Shown: positions 18,061 through 28,215, numbered from the stretch's first letter. The stretch is DNA of 64,000 nt from JANJTB01 sp032027125 (GCA_032027125.1 JAVSMQ010000001.1:1938556-2002555); one strand, 5' to 3'. A program made the numbers and translations. Notes: generated by a model from the sequence alone, not told the origin.

Positions 18061-21012
18061 ATGAAAAACTTATTAGTCTTTATCATTGTGCTATTCAGCA
18101 CTTCGACAGTTTACTGCCAAAAGGAAAATTTTAATTGGGAAATGGGACAACATTATTATGGTTATGATTCTTTAAGTACAATTATGACATTTGACACTCC
18201 TGACGGTGAACCGATTTTTGTTAGAAAAGGTATAATGCCTGCATTTAATGCATTTTCATCCATATCTTCTCCTGAAGGCAAATTACTTTTGTCGTCAAAT
18301 GGAACTTATGCCTATTCTTATGCCGGTAATCCCCAACTTTTAAGTACAAAAGACGGAATATCAAAATTGAAAAGCGGTCCTGGTGGATGGAATGGTTGGG
18401 GTGGCTGGGGCGGCTGGGGCGGTGATTATGAGAAATACAAGGATTCGGCAAGCGGAGTTGTACAGGCAACAATAATTCTTAAACAGCCCGGGCAAAATAA
18501 TAATTACTATATTTTTACTACCGATAAGCCCTTCCCTACAATGAAAAATGATGAAGTCATACTTCCGCCGAGCAGGGGATTAAACTATTCGGTTGTTGAT
18601 TTAAACTTAAATGAGGGGAACGGTCAATATTCGTCAATTAATACAAGATTAGGCAAGTTTGCTACCATTGGACAAATGACCGCCGTAAGACATGCCAATA
18701 AAAAAGACATCTGGATATTAGCAGTCGAAGATTCTTCATTAAATATTTTTGCCTATCTTTTGACTGAGAATGGAATTGAAAACAATGCTGTTATCAGCAC
18801 AGTCAATTGTATTTCCGCATCATGGTGGATAGGTGTAATGAAAGCAAATATCTTTGGGGATATGATAGCCATTACGCGGAATGATCCGTGGAATCTTTCG
18901 CAGGAATCTATAGGAAAATTAGAAATTTGTAAATTTGATAACTTGAACGGCAGAATAGAATCTCTGGTAACACTGAAGATTGGAACATATTATAGTTATC
19001 CGTTCGGACTTGAGTTTTCACCTGACGGAAAAATGATTTATTTGTCCGGTTGGGATGGGACAGGGGATGGAAATTGGTCCGGTCATTTTTTGCATCAAAT
19101 GGATATTTCAACACTTGACGAGAATTATATTAAAAAGAATACTATTGATATTACCCAAAGACATGCAGGATATCTACAGTTAGCACCCAATGGAAAAATT
19201 TATGTTGGTTCCGACAGTTTAAGGGTTATTAATAAACCTAATCTAAAAGGAAATTTATGTGAATATACTGTTTCAAAATTGGATTCAACATACTATTGGT
19301 GGTGGGGATGGAACTGGGGTTTACCCAATATATTGATTGACCAACTTGATTTTCAGGTTAATCCTGTTCAAGGTTCATTTTGTGATGGGCAGCCGTTAAT
19401 TCTGACAGCAAAACCCTGGCCCGATTATACAGGTAATCAATATGTCTGGACTGCTCCCGACGGGAAGCAATATAACGGCAAAACAGTCATAATTCCCGAT
19501 GCTGAAATGTCGGATGAAGGACTTTACAAAGTTAAAATGGAATTTAACAGCAATATTATTTATGATTCGGTATATATAAAAGTTCTGGAATCTCCGAAAG
19601 CAGTAATTAAGAGCGATTGTATATTTTGTTATGGAGAAACATTCCTGAGTGCTGAAACAAAAGCCGGATATAAATATTTATGGTCAACAGGTGATACCAC
19701 CGAAAGTATAGACATAAAGAAACCCGGGAGTTATCAATTAATAGTAACAAATGAAAATCTCTGCTCTGATACTGCTTCAATAGAAATCTCTTCTCAGGCA
19801 GATTTAGCGTTGGAAATCGCTTCCGATAAGACGCATCTCTGTTTTGATGATTCAACCAGAATTTATCCAAAAGCAAAATATCATGACTATCTCTGGTCAA
19901 CAGGTGAAACTACCGAATCTATCACGGTTCACGATGCGGGAACATACCAATTAATTGTAAAAAATGAATTCGGATGCTCTGATTCTGCTGAAATTGAGAT
20001 TTTCAAAAATAATACAGATATCGAACTTAATAAGGGGATTTTAATTTATGAAGGACCACTTTGCGTTGGTGATTCTCAAATTTTAAGATTACAAATGACA
20101 ATAAAAACCAGTACAGATTTAACAATTTCAAGCATTACTACGAAAAGTAATTCATTTGAAATTGTCAATTACAGTTCGTATATCAGAACATTTAAGAACG
20201 GTGAAGTTGTAAATCTCGAAATAATATTTAAGCCGCAGGATGCCGGTATTTATGATGATGAATTAGTGTTCCATTCGACTGAACCTTGTGAATTTGTAAA
20301 ATCAATTCCAATTTCTGCATCAGCGAAACAAGTGATTGAATTGTCTTTTGGTGAGCATTATTCCGTAGCCGGTCAGATACTTGAAATTCCAATTTTAGGT
20401 GAGATAATATGTCCTGAACCGCAGAATCTAACTACAGAATATGAAATTGAAGTCTCATTTGATAAAGAATATTTTTTGCCTGATGATGTGAAATTTGGCG
20501 GCATAATTTCAAATGCAATTGTTGGTAATGAGAGAATTATAAAAATCAAGGCTGATGGTGATTTCAGTCAAACAAAGTCTGAAATAAATGTGATTTTCGG
20601 CAGAGCACTTTTGGGTAGGTCTGAAACCTCTCAAATCAAAATCGAAGATGCGAAACTTACAAAAGACCGCTATTTCGCAGGATTTACCGGCGGCACGTTA
20701 AATGTTGACGGCTGCGTAAATGATTTAAGCGGTTTGCAGATGTTCAAACAAACTTCTATGAAAGTCGCACCTAATCCCGCGGACGGAGACCTGAAAGTTA
20801 CGGTTGGCACTCAGGAGGAAGGCAGTTTCTCAATCGTAATCTATGATTATCAGGGACGTAAAGTTGCAAAATCCGAATTCAGCAGACTAAATAAAATCTA
20901 TGAAGAAAATGACTACACATTCAATATCAGCGGACTGGGAACAGGTGTGTATTCTGTTCATCTGACTGCACCGTGGACTTTGAAAAGAGAGCAGTTATTG
21001 ATAGTGAAGTAG
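18061..21012 (+). CDS. Secreted multidomain protein with T9SS-type C-terminal domain (paralog 3 of 3)
   Basis: This 983-residue, more divergent paralog has a signal peptide ending VYC-Q, then a propeller-like region with FDTPDGEPIF and LEFSPDGKMIYLSGWDG. It contains a short Gly/Trp-rich insertion near residues 108-120 (GWNGWGGWGGWGG). Three Ig/PKD-like units follow, two with the repeated (Y/K)LWSTG(D/E)TTESI core. An ASH-like segment comes next, then a cohesin-like stretch (EIEVSFDKEYFLPDDV). The T9SS sorting domain contains APNPADGDLKVTV and the end GTGVYSVHLTAPWTLKREQLLIVK splits as GTGVYSVHL and LLIVK. It lacks the WLPDTTAGIG block shared by paralogs 1 and 2. AGGTGAA precedes the start. 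It is probably cell-surface; the role is unknown, possibly adhesion. Confidence 0.83.
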   Translation: MKNLLVFIIVLFSTSTVYCQKENFNWEMGQHYYGYDSLSTIMTFDTPDGEPIFVRKGIMPAFNAFSSISSPEGKLLLSSNGTYAYSYAGNPQLLSTKDGISKLKSGPGGWNGWGGWGGWGGDYEKYKDSASGVVQATIILKQPGQNNNYYIFTTDKPFPTMKNDEVILPPSRGLNYSVVDLNLNEGNGQYSSINTRLGKFATIGQMTAVRHANKKDIWILAVEDSSLNIFAYLLTENGIENNAVISTVNCISASWWIGVMKANIFGDMIAITRNDPWNLSQESIGKLEICKFDNLNGRIESLVTLKIGTYYSYPFGLEFSPDGKMIYLSGWDGTGDGNWSGHFLHQMDISTLDENYIKKNTIDITQRHAGYLQLAPNGKIYVGSDSLRVINKPNLKGNLCEYTVSKLDSTYYWWWGWNWGLPNILIDQLDFQVNPVQGSFCDGQPLILTAKPWPDYTGNQYVWTAPDGKQYNGKTVIIPDAEMSDEGLYKVKMEFNSNIIYDSVYIKVLESPKAVIKSDCIFCYGETFLSAETKAGYKYLWSTGDTTESIDIKKPGSYQLIVTNENLCSDTASIEISSQADLALEIASDKTHLCFDDSTRIYPKAKYHDYLWSTGETTESITVHDAGTYQLIVKNEFGCSDSAEIEIFKNNTDIELNKGILIYEGPLCVGDSQILRLQMTIKTSTDLTISSITTKSNSFEIVNYSSYIRTFKNGEVVNLEIIFKPQDAGIYDDELVFHSTEPCEFVKSIPISASAKQVIELSFGEHYSVAGQILEIPILGEIICPEPQNLTTEYEIEVSFDKEYFLPDDVKFGGIISNAIVGNERIIKIKADGDFSQTKSEINVIFGRALLGRSETSQIKIEDAKLTKDRYFAGFTGGTLNVDGCVNDLSGLQMFKQTSMKVAPNPADGDLKVTVGTQEEGSFSIVIYDYQGRKVAKSEFSRLNKIYEENDYTFNISGLGTGVYSVHLTAPWTLKREQLLIVK

Positions 21013-21116
21013 GAAAAGATGGGAATTCTATTTTAAAAAATAGTAAATTATTTTTACATAATGTTCTATTAATTTATTATATTGCATTTTGTTCCAATAA
21101 ACTTTTTAAATTTTAC

Positions 21117-23837
21117 ATGAAAATAATAATTTTAGCTATCGGCATTTTAATTTTAACTCAGTTTCATCTTCTTTGTGAAGAAGATCCGGCATTTGAAAAT
21201 TTAAACTTCATTTCATACGTTTATGAAAATGATACACTTAAAATTCATTGTGATAACAGCAATTTTTCTATAATTCCATTTACACCGGAAATTATTAAAG
21301 TTAATCTCCATACAGATTTTACATATAATTCTGATACTTCTTATGTTGTTATATTAAAACCACAAAAAGTAAAAGCTGTTTTTAAAGATAATGGCGATTA
21401 CTTAACACTTTCGACGGATAGTCTTGAAATTCGAATACAAAAAACACCTATAAAAATGCAGTATTATAAAAAATCCGATCTGTTAATTGAAGATCAATCA
21501 GGCTTTTTTGCAAAACAAGGTTATAGAGGTATAAGGATGCAATTAGCTGATGACGAAGCAATGTTTGGTGGTGGTTCGAGAGCAATTCCTTTAAATCGTT
21601 CAGGTAAAATGCTTATGTATTTTAATCAAAATAAGTTTGGTTATGAATTAGGAGAAGATTGGTTAAATACTTGTATCCCTTTATTAATTTCTTCTAAACA
21701 TTATGGTATTTATATTGATAACTCAAGCCTTGCCTTTAATCCAATTAATGAAAATAATTCAAAAATACTTCAATATAATTCACTAACGGGGACTTTTTCA
21801 TATTTTCTATTTATTGGTAATTCTTATAGTGCTATTTTACAAAAATATTTAAATCTCACTGGCTACCAGCCTTTACCTCCAAGATGGGCTTTGGGTTATT
21901 TACAATCAAAAGCTTATTATAACAATACTGAAGAGTTATATAAGGTTCTGGATGATATGCAATCTGGAGAATTTCCATTAGATGCAATAATTTTTGATTT
22001 ATCATGGCTTGGATCACCTGCAGATTTTGGTAATTATCAATGGAATTATGAAAAATGGGGAGATCATAAAGCAGTAATAAATAAGCTGCAAAATTTAGGA
22101 ATAAAAACAGTTCTTATTACAGAACCATATATTGCAAAAAAGTCATTTAATTATAAGGAAGTTATTGAAAAAAATTTATTTGCTAAAGATACTAATAATA
22201 ATGTACCTATTATGAATATTATTTACGAAGATCAATCACTTCTTGACTTTTTTAGAAAAGATACTAAAGAATGGGTTTGGAATAAATATAAAAATTTAAT
22301 GAATGATGGAATTAGTGGTTGGTGGTGTGATATGGGTGAACCAGATGTTCATCCCTGGGATTTAACATTTCAACCGGGCTTTTATTTGCAATTTCATAAT
22401 TTGTTTGCAAATGAATGGTTAAGTATGTTATCAAATGGTTACGACAAAGATTTCCCTGATATTAGAAAATTTTTTATGACAAGAGCAGGTTGGGCAGGTA
22501 TTCAAAGATATTCTCCATTCCCATTGTGCGGTGATGCGTCGAGAAGTTATTCTCAAATATTAGCTCAAATATATATTATGCTTGGTGGCGGTCTTAGTGG
22601 AATTGGTTATCTTCATTCTGATATCGGAGGATTTACCGGTCCTTTTGAAGTTGATTCTGAGCTTTATACAAGATGGATGCAATTTGGAACATTTTCTCCT
22701 ATAATGAGAGCTCATGTTTGTGGTCCATCTCCTCAAGCCGAACCAGTATATTATGATGAAAGTGTTCAGCCTATTTTGAGAAAATATATGAATTTGAGAT
22801 ATCAGTTATTACCTTATAATTATAATCTTTCATATCAAAATACAGTATTTGGTTATCCTCTTGCAAGACCAATGTTTTGGTATTATGATAAGCCAGAGTT
22901 TTACAGTTCAGATGACCAATATTATTGGGGTGAATCGTTTTTAGTTGCCCCTATTTATGATTCTGCATCGGTTGGCAGAAATGTTATTTTACCAGATGGA
23001 AATTGGATTGATTTTTGGTCAAATGAAACTATTTCAGGCAATAAAACTATTTTTTATCCGGTAGATATTTCAAAAATACCTGTATTTGTGAAAGCAGGAA
23101 GTATTATTCCTTTTGCACCTATAATGATGAATACTTCAAAATTTAATTATGATACTCTTATTTTTAATTATTACCCGGATAAATCAGTTTCAAAAAGTAG
23201 TTATGACTTATATGAAGATGACGGCATTTCACCCACTTCAATATCAAACAATAAATATTTTATAACAAAAATCAGTGCTGAAAACAAAACAAATTACATT
23301 AATTTGAATTTTGAAATTGACGGAAATGAATATGCTGGTATGTCTAAAAGCAGAACAATATTTGTTAAAGTAATAAAACCGGATTTTATTCCTGACAGTA
23401 TCAGTATTGATAATCATCTGATTAATTATTATAAAGATTCAAATGAAATTGATAAAGTAACCGAAGGTTATTTTTATAAAGATTCAATTTTAACCTGCAA
23501 ATTTAACTGGACTATAAAACCTTTAAATTTACAGATTTTTCAAACAGGAAATTTAGCTGATATGGTTTTGCAGTCTGAAAATGATTTACTAATAAATATA
23601 TTTCCAAATCCTTTTTCCGAAAAAATTCAGATTGAATTAAATTTAGATAAATTTTCCAAAGCAAAAATTGAAATATTGGATTTGTCAGGTTCAGTAGTAA
23701 GTTCAAACCTTAAATCTGAAATAAATGAAAACAAAATAATTTATGAATGGAATTCCAAGGCATTTTCAAAAGGGGTTTATTTTGTAAAAATCAATAATGG
23801 AATCAATGTCTTTGTAAGAAAAATTTTAAAGTTATAA
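21117..23837 (+). CDS. Secreted glycoside hydrolase family 31 enzyme with T9SS sorting domain
   Basis: I start it at ATG 21117 (906 residues), where a signal peptide begins (MKIIILAIGILILTQFHLLC); an in-frame start further upstream would bury it. GH31 hallmarks are the galactose-mutarotase-like N-terminus (GFFAKQGYRGIRMQLADDEAMFGGGSRAI in pieces), PPRWALGYLQSKAYY, the nucleophile in WWCDMGEPD (Asp405), the acid/base in HSDIGGFTG (Asp502), and the late FWYYDKPEFY and WGESFLVAPIYD blocks. The family includes alpha-glucosidases and alpha-xylosidases; the substrate cannot be fixed. The last 80 residues are a T9SS domain (FPNPFSEKIQIEL ... KGVYFVKINNG). Bases look more AT-rich than in the flanking housekeeping genes, but this was not counted. 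It follows the paralog array by about 100 bases. Confidence 0.92.
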   Translation: MKIIILAIGILILTQFHLLCEEDPAFENLNFISYVYENDTLKIHCDNSNFSIIPFTPEIIKVNLHTDFTYNSDTSYVVILKPQKVKAVFKDNGDYLTLSTDSLEIRIQKTPIKMQYYKKSDLLIEDQSGFFAKQGYRGIRMQLADDEAMFGGGSRAIPLNRSGKMLMYFNQNKFGYELGEDWLNTCIPLLISSKHYGIYIDNSSLAFNPINENNSKILQYNSLTGTFSYFLFIGNSYSAILQKYLNLTGYQPLPPRWALGYLQSKAYYNNTEELYKVLDDMQSGEFPLDAIIFDLSWLGSPADFGNYQWNYEKWGDHKAVINKLQNLGIKTVLITEPYIAKKSFNYKEVIEKNLFAKDTNNNVPIMNIIYEDQSLLDFFRKDTKEWVWNKYKNLMNDGISGWWCDMGEPDVHPWDLTFQPGFYLQFHNLFANEWLSMLSNGYDKDFPDIRKFFMTRAGWAGIQRYSPFPLCGDASRSYSQILAQIYIMLGGGLSGIGYLHSDIGGFTGPFEVDSELYTRWMQFGTFSPIMRAHVCGPSPQAEPVYYDESVQPILRKYMNLRYQLLPYNYNLSYQNTVFGYPLARPMFWYYDKPEFYSSDDQYYWGESFLVAPIYDSASVGRNVILPDGNWIDFWSNETISGNKTIFYPVDISKIPVFVKAGSIIPFAPIMMNTSKFNYDTLIFNYYPDKSVSKSSYDLYEDDGISPTSISNNKYFITKISAENKTNYINLNFEIDGNEYAGMSKSRTIFVKVIKPDFIPDSISIDNHLINYYKDSNEIDKVTEGYFYKDSILTCKFNWTIKPLNLQIFQTGNLADMVLQSENDLLINIFPNPFSEKIQIELNLDKFSKAKIEILDLSGSVVSSNLKSEINENKIIYEWNSKAFSKGVYFVKINNGINVFVRKILKL

Positions 23838-24015
23838 TGATTAAGCAAAGATCTGCCACACTTTAAAGTTTATTTTGTGAAAAAAATGGATATGTATTAA
23901 AGTCGAAAGTAGATTCTTATTTTCAACAATTACAATCATAATTATAATAATTATTATAGTTTTAACTACTTTTGTATTAATAAATATGTAAAATTTAATT
24001 TTTAGGTTTAATAAA

Positions 24016-25278
24016 ATGCTTGATTTAAAATTTATTCGTGAAAACATTGGTTTAGTCAGAGAGAATATAAAAAATAAAAACGAATCTACTCAGGTAGATT
24101 CAATATTGGAACTTGACGAAAAAAGAAGAAAAGTTATACAGGAAGTAGAGTCTCTTAAAAATATTAGAAATGTAGTTTCAAAAGAAATCGCCGAATTAAA
24201 GAAAAATAAGCAGGATGCTGATGATAAAATTGCGTCCATGAAGGACGTGTCAGACAAAATAAAACTTCTTGATGAAGAACTGCGGCTTATTGAGGCAGAA
24301 ATTGAACAGGTAGTGCTTAGAATCCCAAATATGACCGGTCCTGATGTTCCGGTAGGTAAGTCTGCAGCAGATAATAAAATTGTTCGTCAATGGGGTAATC
24401 CCAAAATTCAGGCAATTAAGAAAAATCATATCGAAATAGCACGTAATCTTGATATAATTGATTTTGAAAGAGGCGGCAAAGTATCCGGCTCTGGATTTGC
24501 CTTTTATAAAGGCAAAGGAGCCAAACTCGAACGTGCCTTAATCAATTTTATGATTGATTTTCATACCGACAATCATGGATACACCGAGCTTCTCCCTCCA
24601 TTTTTGGTAAACAGAAATTCGATGCTTGGCACAGGACAGCTTCCTAAAATGGCAGAAGATATGTATCATGCAACCGAAGATGATATGTTTCTGATACCTA
24701 CTGCCGAAGTACCTCTGACCAATTTCCATAGTGACGAGATGCTATCAACACCTGATTTGCCTATTAAATACTGCGGTTATTCACCATGTTTCCGTCGTGA
24801 AGCAGGAAGTTACGGTAAAGATGTACGCGGTTTTTTGAGAGTTCACCAATTCAATAAAGTAGAAATGGTTAATTTTGTCCGTCCGGAAGATTCATGGCAG
24901 AGACTTGAGGATTTGACAAATGAAGCCGAAGATATTGTCAAGGCTCTCGGACTTCATTACAGATTACTGCTTTTATGCTCAGGAGATACAAGTTTTTCAT
25001 CTTCTATGACTTATGATATAGAAGTCTGGTCGCCTGGAGAAGAAAACTGGCTTGAAGTGTCGAGCTGCTCAAATTTTACCGATTTTCAGGCACGAAGAGC
25101 AAATATCAGATTCCGCCCCGAGCCATCTGCCAAACCGGAGTTTGTTCATACACTTAATGGCAGCGGGCTTGCTACATCACGTATTATGGTTGCATTGCTC
25201 GAGACTTATCTCAACGAAGACGGTTCTGTATCGGTTCCTTCATGTCTGGTTCCATATACCGGTTTCGACAAAATATAA
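24016..25278 (+). CDS. serS: Seryl-tRNA synthetase
   Basis: This 420-residue class II aminoacyl-tRNA synthetase charges tRNA-Ser with serine in the cytosol. The N-terminal coiled-coil arm that contacts the tRNA long variable arm covers about residues 1-105 (DSILELDEKRRKVIQEVESLK ... EIEQVVLRIPN in pieces). The catalytic core has the TAEVPLTNFH loop, motif 2 (FRREAGSYGKDVRGFLRVHQF) across two lines of residues near 262-282, and motif 3 (NGSGLATSRIMVALLE). Length is normal. No T-box or attenuator is visible upstream. Confidence 0.97.
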   Translation: MLDLKFIRENIGLVRENIKNKNESTQVDSILELDEKRRKVIQEVESLKNIRNVVSKEIAELKKNKQDADDKIASMKDVSDKIKLLDEELRLIEAEIEQVVLRIPNMTGPDVPVGKSAADNKIVRQWGNPKIQAIKKNHIEIARNLDIIDFERGGKVSGSGFAFYKGKGAKLERALINFMIDFHTDNHGYTELLPPFLVNRNSMLGTGQLPKMAEDMYHATEDDMFLIPTAEVPLTNFHSDEMLSTPDLPIKYCGYSPCFRREAGSYGKDVRGFLRVHQFNKVEMVNFVRPEDSWQRLEDLTNEAEDIVKALGLHYRLLLLCSGDTSFSSSMTYDIEVWSPGEENWLEVSSCSNFTDFQARRANIRFRPEPSAKPEFVHTLNGSGLATSRIMVALLETYLNEDGSVSVPSCLVPYTGFDKI

Positions 25279-25342
25279 TTATTAACATATTTCTATTTTT
25301 TGATTTTGCTTAAATAAGATTATGTTTATTACTTTTATACAC

Positions 25343-25570
25343 TGTTGATAAGTTAGTTTTTTATTTAGTGAAGTCAGTAAAATATTGTAAAATATAAAAT
25401 TTATGTACTGTGAAAATTGAAAAATGAGTGTTGATAAGTGTGTTGACAACTTTTATTTATCAACACGAATGTTGATAAGAAATTAAATTTTAGAATTACA
25501 TAATTTTTCCACAAATTGCTAATTGATTTTAAGTTAAGAAACTGTTAAGTTCTTAACAGAATGTGGAAAA
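25343..25570. other. Cluster of DnaA-box-like 9-mers (candidate replication origin or regulatory region)
   Basis: In the 366-bp gap between serS and rpiB I count seven 9-mers close to the DnaA box TTATCCACA. TTATCAACA or its complement occurs at 25343-25351, 25429-25437, 25457-25465 and 25470-25478. A weaker TGTTGACAA is at 25441-25449. TTTTCCACA or its complement is at 25505-25513 and 25562-25570. Two copies form a perfect inverted repeat with a 4-base centre (25457-25478). The rest is very AT-rich, as in an unwinding element. Against an origin: neighbouring genes point toward this spot rather than away from it, and dnaA and dnaN are not in view. Confidence 0.5.
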
Positions 25571-25644
25571 AAAAATGATAAATATTGAATAGTTTTATAA
25601 GTTGTTATTGTTAATAAGGTTAAAAAATACAAACGGAGAATATT

Positions 25645-26085
25645 ATGAAAATAGCTTTAGCGTCCGACCACGCGGGATTCGAGATAAAAGAGAAGGTCAA
25701 AAATTTCCTCAATGAACATAAATATCAGGTAGTTGACTTTGGTACATTTTCAAATGATTCGTTCGATTATCCTGATAGTGCATATCCGGCTTCAAAATCA
25801 GTAGCAACCGCAGATTCTGATTTTGGAATATTAATATGCGGAACAGGTACAGGTATGGCAATTACTGCAAATAAAGTCACCGGAATCAGAGCAGCAAACT
25901 GTATTAATGTCCAAATGGCAGAAATGGCAAGAAGCCATAATAATGCTAATATTCTGACAATGGGCTCAAGATTAATTAGTCCGGAACTTGCTCTTGATAT
26001 AGTGAAGAAATTTCTTGAGACTGATTTTGAGGGAGGCAGACATTCAACAAGAATTAATAAAATTCACACATTAACCGGAGGCTGA
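25645..26085 (+). CDS. rpiB: Ribose-5-phosphate isomerase B
   Basis: This 146-residue RpiB/LacAB-family enzyme interconverts ribose 5-phosphate and ribulose 5-phosphate in the pentose phosphate pathway. Motifs are ASDHAGFEIK (Asp8, His9), YPDSAYP, and the catalytic ICGTGTGM (Cys65), then IRAANC and SHNNANILTMGSRL. Length is that of the family. A GGAGA-like site precedes the ATG. It is followed closely by a membrane/TPR gene whose ribosome site (GGAGG) overlaps the rpiB stop, so the two are probably co-transcribed. Confidence 0.95.
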   Translation: MKIALASDHAGFEIKEKVKNFLNEHKYQVVDFGTFSNDSFDYPDSAYPASKSVATADSDFGILICGTGTGMAITANKVTGIRAANCINVQMAEMARSHNNANILTMGSRLISPELALDIVKKFLETDFEGGRHSTRINKIHTLTGG

Positions 26086-26091
26086 CAAATT

Positions 26092-28116
26092 TTGCTTTAT
26101 TCGGGTATAACAGCTTTGTTTATATTCCTGTTCGGAGGTGTATCAGGATTAAATTATTTGTGGGGAATTAATTTATGGGGATTTTTCGGAATTCCACTGG
26201 CTGTCTGCTTTGCTTTAGCAGGCGGAATTTTACTGACAAAAAATTCTTATTTTGCATTTGATACCGGATTAAGTAAAGTTAAATTCGGAAATAAAGAACT
26301 GCTTATCACTCTTGCTGCTTCATTCATTCTATTCTTAGTATTTAGCCAGTCGGTATTCTTTCTCGGTGACGGTTATCTCAGACTTCGTAATACCGAAGCG
26401 CTGCAATATTACTCATCCGGTTCGCCGTTGGGGAATTATCTCACAATTGCTTTTTATGATAAAATTGCAAAACCTATAGGTTTCACTGCATTATTTGTCT
26501 GGAGGTTAATAAGTTATCTAAGCGGCATAATTTCAATACTTATCTTCTATTTCATCGGCAGAAAACTTTTCACAGATACAAAACAGTTCATTTTAGCAGG
26601 CTTATTTGTATTTTCAAGCGGATTATCTCAGATATACTTTGGATATGTCGAATCATATCCATTTTATTATACATTCCTTCTTGGGTACTTTTTGAGTACA
26701 CTATTGATGTTAAAAACATCAAAATATTCACTCTATCCTGCGGTATGGCTTGTATCAGCTTTTTTTATATCACCAACGGCCATCATATTCTCCCCTGCAA
26801 TACTGTTTGCTTACTACAAATTAACACTTCAAAAAGGATTTGCCGGCAGGGATTTATTTAAATTCATTCAGCCGGTATTATTAGTTATAGGGTTAGTCAT
26901 TTTTGTTTCAGCATTTTTATATATTTTGGGATTCACACCTGATAAATACATAGGCGGACTAACAAAAGTCAATCACATTCTAAGTCTTTTCTCGTCAAAA
27001 GCCGGTTACGGAATAATAGATTTGCTCCACTGGAATGACATTATCAATCAGATATTTTTAGTTGTTCCTGCTGTAGTATTATTACCTTTTGTAAATTGGA
27101 AAGCTGTAATAAAAAGTGAAAACAGCAGGATTATATTTCTGCTTATAATTGTAATATCGGCTTTATTATTTATGCTTGTTTTCAAAGCCGATATAAGTTT
27201 TGTGCGAGATTGGGACTTGTTTTCGATTATTGCATATCCATTGATATTTTTAATAATAACTGTTTTGCTTTCTGATATGGTTAAAAGCACTTATGGGATT
27301 TATGCAGCAATAATCATATCTATTATTCAAACAGCCCCCTGGATTTATATAAATTCAAATGAGAAAATGTCATTAGACAGAATGATAAGTATATCTGAAA
27401 TTAAGTATCTGCCCGATTATGCAAAAAGCAATAATTACGACATTCTCCGGCAATACTTTAAAAAAGATATAGAAATTACAAATCCGTCAACATTTGTTCT
27501 GACTGATGATAATAAGGAAAAACTTGATAAATCATTTTATTATACAGAATTGGCATATAAATACGAAAAAAATGAAAGATATTTATATAATTTGGCACTT
27601 TATGCTTATGTACTGAAAAGAAAAGACGATGCAAAAAAATATCTGAATCTTTTGTCAAATTCAGGCTCTGAGAATAAACATCTCGGATATGCTATGCTTT
27701 CAAAGATTTATATTGATGAAGGTGATATCAAATCTGCTGCCGCCGAAATGAAAAAGATAGAAGACATTTTCCATGAAAGCGAAACTGTTAAGCTTGATTT
27801 GGCAAATTTGTATTATAACTCAGGAGAGCCGCGAAATTCATACACTTATTTTCAAAAAGCTTATGAAATAAATCCCGATAATGAAACAACACTTGATTAT
27901 CTGATTGAATTGAGCTATATAACCGACACCCGCGATAAGACTATTGAGTATTACAGAAAATATGAGAAATTAAAACCCGGCAACCCTGCCACATATTATA
28001 ATCTTGCTGTATGCTTTAAGGAATTAGGAAATAAAGATTCTATTATGTATTATTATCATAAAGCAAAAAAAGCAGGAATATCGGAAGAAGTGTTAAGCAA
28101 AATTTATGAGAAGTAA
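26092..28116 (+). CDS. Polytopic membrane protein with C-terminal TPR domain
   Basis: This 674-residue protein starts at TTG 26092; GGAGG lies 10 bases upstream, inside the rpiB stop region, and the start leads straight into a membrane helix. About ten or eleven hydrophobic segments fill residues 1-430. An early loop (FLGDGYLRLRNTEALQYY) and YFGYVESYPFYY resemble the loops of GT-C membrane glycosyltransferases, but a defined family is not recognisable. Residues from about 470 form a soluble region of tetratricopeptide-like repeats (TVKLDLANLYYNSGEP, NPATYYNLAVCFKELGNK). A role in glycan transfer or assembly at the membrane is inference only. Confidence 0.75.
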   Translation: MLYSGITALFIFLFGGVSGLNYLWGINLWGFFGIPLAVCFALAGGILLTKNSYFAFDTGLSKVKFGNKELLITLAASFILFLVFSQSVFFLGDGYLRLRNTEALQYYSSGSPLGNYLTIAFYDKIAKPIGFTALFVWRLISYLSGIISILIFYFIGRKLFTDTKQFILAGLFVFSSGLSQIYFGYVESYPFYYTFLLGYFLSTLLMLKTSKYSLYPAVWLVSAFFISPTAIIFSPAILFAYYKLTLQKGFAGRDLFKFIQPVLLVIGLVIFVSAFLYILGFTPDKYIGGLTKVNHILSLFSSKAGYGIIDLLHWNDIINQIFLVVPAVVLLPFVNWKAVIKSENSRIIFLLIIVISALLFMLVFKADISFVRDWDLFSIIAYPLIFLIITVLLSDMVKSTYGIYAAIIISIIQTAPWIYINSNEKMSLDRMISISEIKYLPDYAKSNNYDILRQYFKKDIEITNPSTFVLTDDNKEKLDKSFYYTELAYKYEKNERYLYNLALYAYVLKRKDDAKKYLNLLSNSGSENKHLGYAMLSKIYIDEGDIKSAAAEMKKIEDIFHESETVKLDLANLYYNSGEPRNSYTYFQKAYEINPDNETTLDYLIELSYITDTRDKTIEYYRKYEKLKPGNPATYYNLAVCFKELGNKDSIMYYYHKAKKAGISEEVLSKIYEK

Positions 28117-28215
28117 ACGGGATGTCCTTAATGTATAGAAGATAATAATGATATTATTATAAGCATTCAAAAATATCCATTATAGTCCTATTCAACAAAC
28201 ATAAGAAATTCAAAA

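Noticed and set aside
23930..23975. Promoter for serS at TACTTTTG (23967-23974)
   Set aside because: It fits the -7 pattern, but there is no -33 element and the region is so AT-rich that chance matches are likely.
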